From positions 6,324,001-6,388,000 of the forward strand of contig NC_059506.1 in NCBI RefSeq assembly GCF_914767665.1: a DNA stretch of 64,000 nt. Direction: 5' to 3'. The stretch is from Harmonia axyridis. Taxonomy: Eukaryota; Arthropoda; Insecta; Coleoptera; Coccinellidae. Shown here one piece after another: positions 63,347-64,000 of the stretch (its first letter is position 1; the number at the start of each line of letters is the position of its first letter). Below the pieces are notes generated by a model. The model worked only from the letters and a program-made list of their open reading frames with translations. It did no database searches and was not told the origin of the DNA. A program made the position numbers and the translations under genes.

Positions 63347-63381
63347 CACAGAATAGAGAGGTAATACCTCTCTATTCTGTG
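63347..63381. repeat. 35-bp perfect hairpin in the 5' leader of the second copy
   Basis: Two exact 17-bp arms (cacagaatagagaggta and inverse) flank one A at 63364. The 8-mer ggtgtaag lies on both sides (63339-63346 and 63381-63388, sharing one G with the arm). The first gene copy lacks it. Confidence 0.9.
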
Positions 63382-63401
63382 GTGTAAGTTTCTCAGCCAA
63401 C

Positions 63402-64000
63402 ATGCAGAGGTCTACGCCAAGAGCGGTTGTCAATCGCTCTACAAATCGGAGATCAAGGTCGAGATACGAGTAAGTAAATTTAATTCTATTTGTCGTTTTT
63501 TGTTATTTTATCAAATTAAAGTTCATTTGAAATACCAGAATCGGAATTATAACAGAAACGTTGAAGTTTTTGGGGCACTTTTGTGTAATTGTGTTGTGAA
63601 TATTTGAAGTGAACTTGAGTGTAATCTTTTTTCCTAAAAAAGTACTAATTTTCGAAAAATTTTTTCCGTTAGGCTAGACTAGGCATCAATTAATCTGAAT
63701 GCTTGTTTTTGAATGTTAACAATTCAAAATCGAAAATTCTATGTTTCTGTCGTATACCGTTTTATTTGTTTTCAAAAACTTTTCGCATGAAGTACAGAGC
63801 CGTATCTAGGTAATATTGCGCCTGTGGCAATATATTAGCAACGCCCCCCATTTTCTGAGATCTAAGATTTTCATCGATTATATTTTCTTGAGGTATTTTT
63901 TCTTCATAATTTAAGTCATATATTTTCATTAAAGTTTTAAAATAATACACAATATTATACAGGACCGGGTGTATAAGAATATTTGCGAAAAAATTCAGGG
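63402..64000 (+). CDS. second copy of the 47-residue-repeat gene (exon 1; runs off the window)
   Basis: Exon 1 is 63402-63469, codes MQRSTPRAVVNRSTNRRSRS plus RYE, and ends at a gtaagt donor, exactly as in the first copy (68 nt, phase 2). Residue differences (Leu to Pro, Gly to Val) are few. No second exon is visible before 64000, and the intron contains foreign repeat sequence from 63794. Whether the gene continues to a repeat-bearing exon beyond the window cannot be seen, so it may be a complete gene or a promoter-plus-exon-1 fragment. Confidence 0.6.

Larger units (their letters stand above)
62848..63793 (+). repeat. inverted segmental duplication, right arm
   Basis: Inverted partner of 55387-56296. 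Similarity stops at 63793, where agccgtatctagg-type repeat sequence takes over inside intron 1 of the second gene copy. Confidence 0.85.

Noticed and set aside
1..64000. tRNA, rRNA or other structured RNA genes
   Set aside because: No cloverleaf with A and B boxes or ribosomal core sequence was noticed by eye; a covariance scan would be needed to exclude weak cases.

Overview
The window is nuclear DNA from an insect. It is strongly AT-rich, host genes are split by GT-AG introns, and about half of the sequence is transposable elements. Divergent ionotropic receptors, an insect-type extended-Tudor protein, an intact mariner and an intact Ty1/copia element all fit an arthropod. A beetle is my best guess, but nothing here proves the order.

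Host genes, left to right: (1) two paralogous ionotropic receptors (IRs) on the + strand, one in a single exon (6157-7845) and one in two exons (16300-21899) split by a 3.9-kb repeat-filled intron. (2) Rft1 on the - strand (23804-28440), rebuilt here as ten in-frame exons and 547 residues. (3) Nup85 on the - strand (35943-48562), rebuilt as ten exons and 642 residues, with introns up to 4.9 kb full of repeats. (4) The last exon of a Tudor-domain gene (49883-51088, -). (5) A three-exon gene of unknown function with three 47-residue repeats (54548-55811, -). Its promoter, exon 1 and part of intron 1 are duplicated in inverted orientation at 62.85-63.79 kb, and that second gene runs off the right edge.

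Mobile DNA: a full-length Ty1/copia element with near-identical LTRs and a GATAT target duplication (10688-15287); a full-length mariner with an open 345-aa transposase (21902-23187), inserted one base after the stop codon of the second IR; a decayed DD41D (rosa-like) mariner plus at least four smaller relatives; a non-autonomous hAT with an 8-bp target duplication; a PIF/Harbinger element with a cut transposase; several LINE fragments; and a Penelope-like GIY-YIG remnant between inverted flanks.

The most unusual feature is a large set of long near-perfect palindromes (0.4-1.7 kb). Most end in CAGGGTG or a close variant and are flanked by TA. At least seven families are present (called A, B, C, D, E, H and I here, plus an X element built around a Crypton-like recombinase fragment). 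Some are concentric, with a smaller TA-flanked palindrome on the dyad of a larger one. Some families also occur as a single, unfolded arm. Two short hairpins in the duplicated gene pair are flanked by 14-bp and 8-bp direct repeats. This suggests that inverted duplication, not just transposition, shapes the locus.
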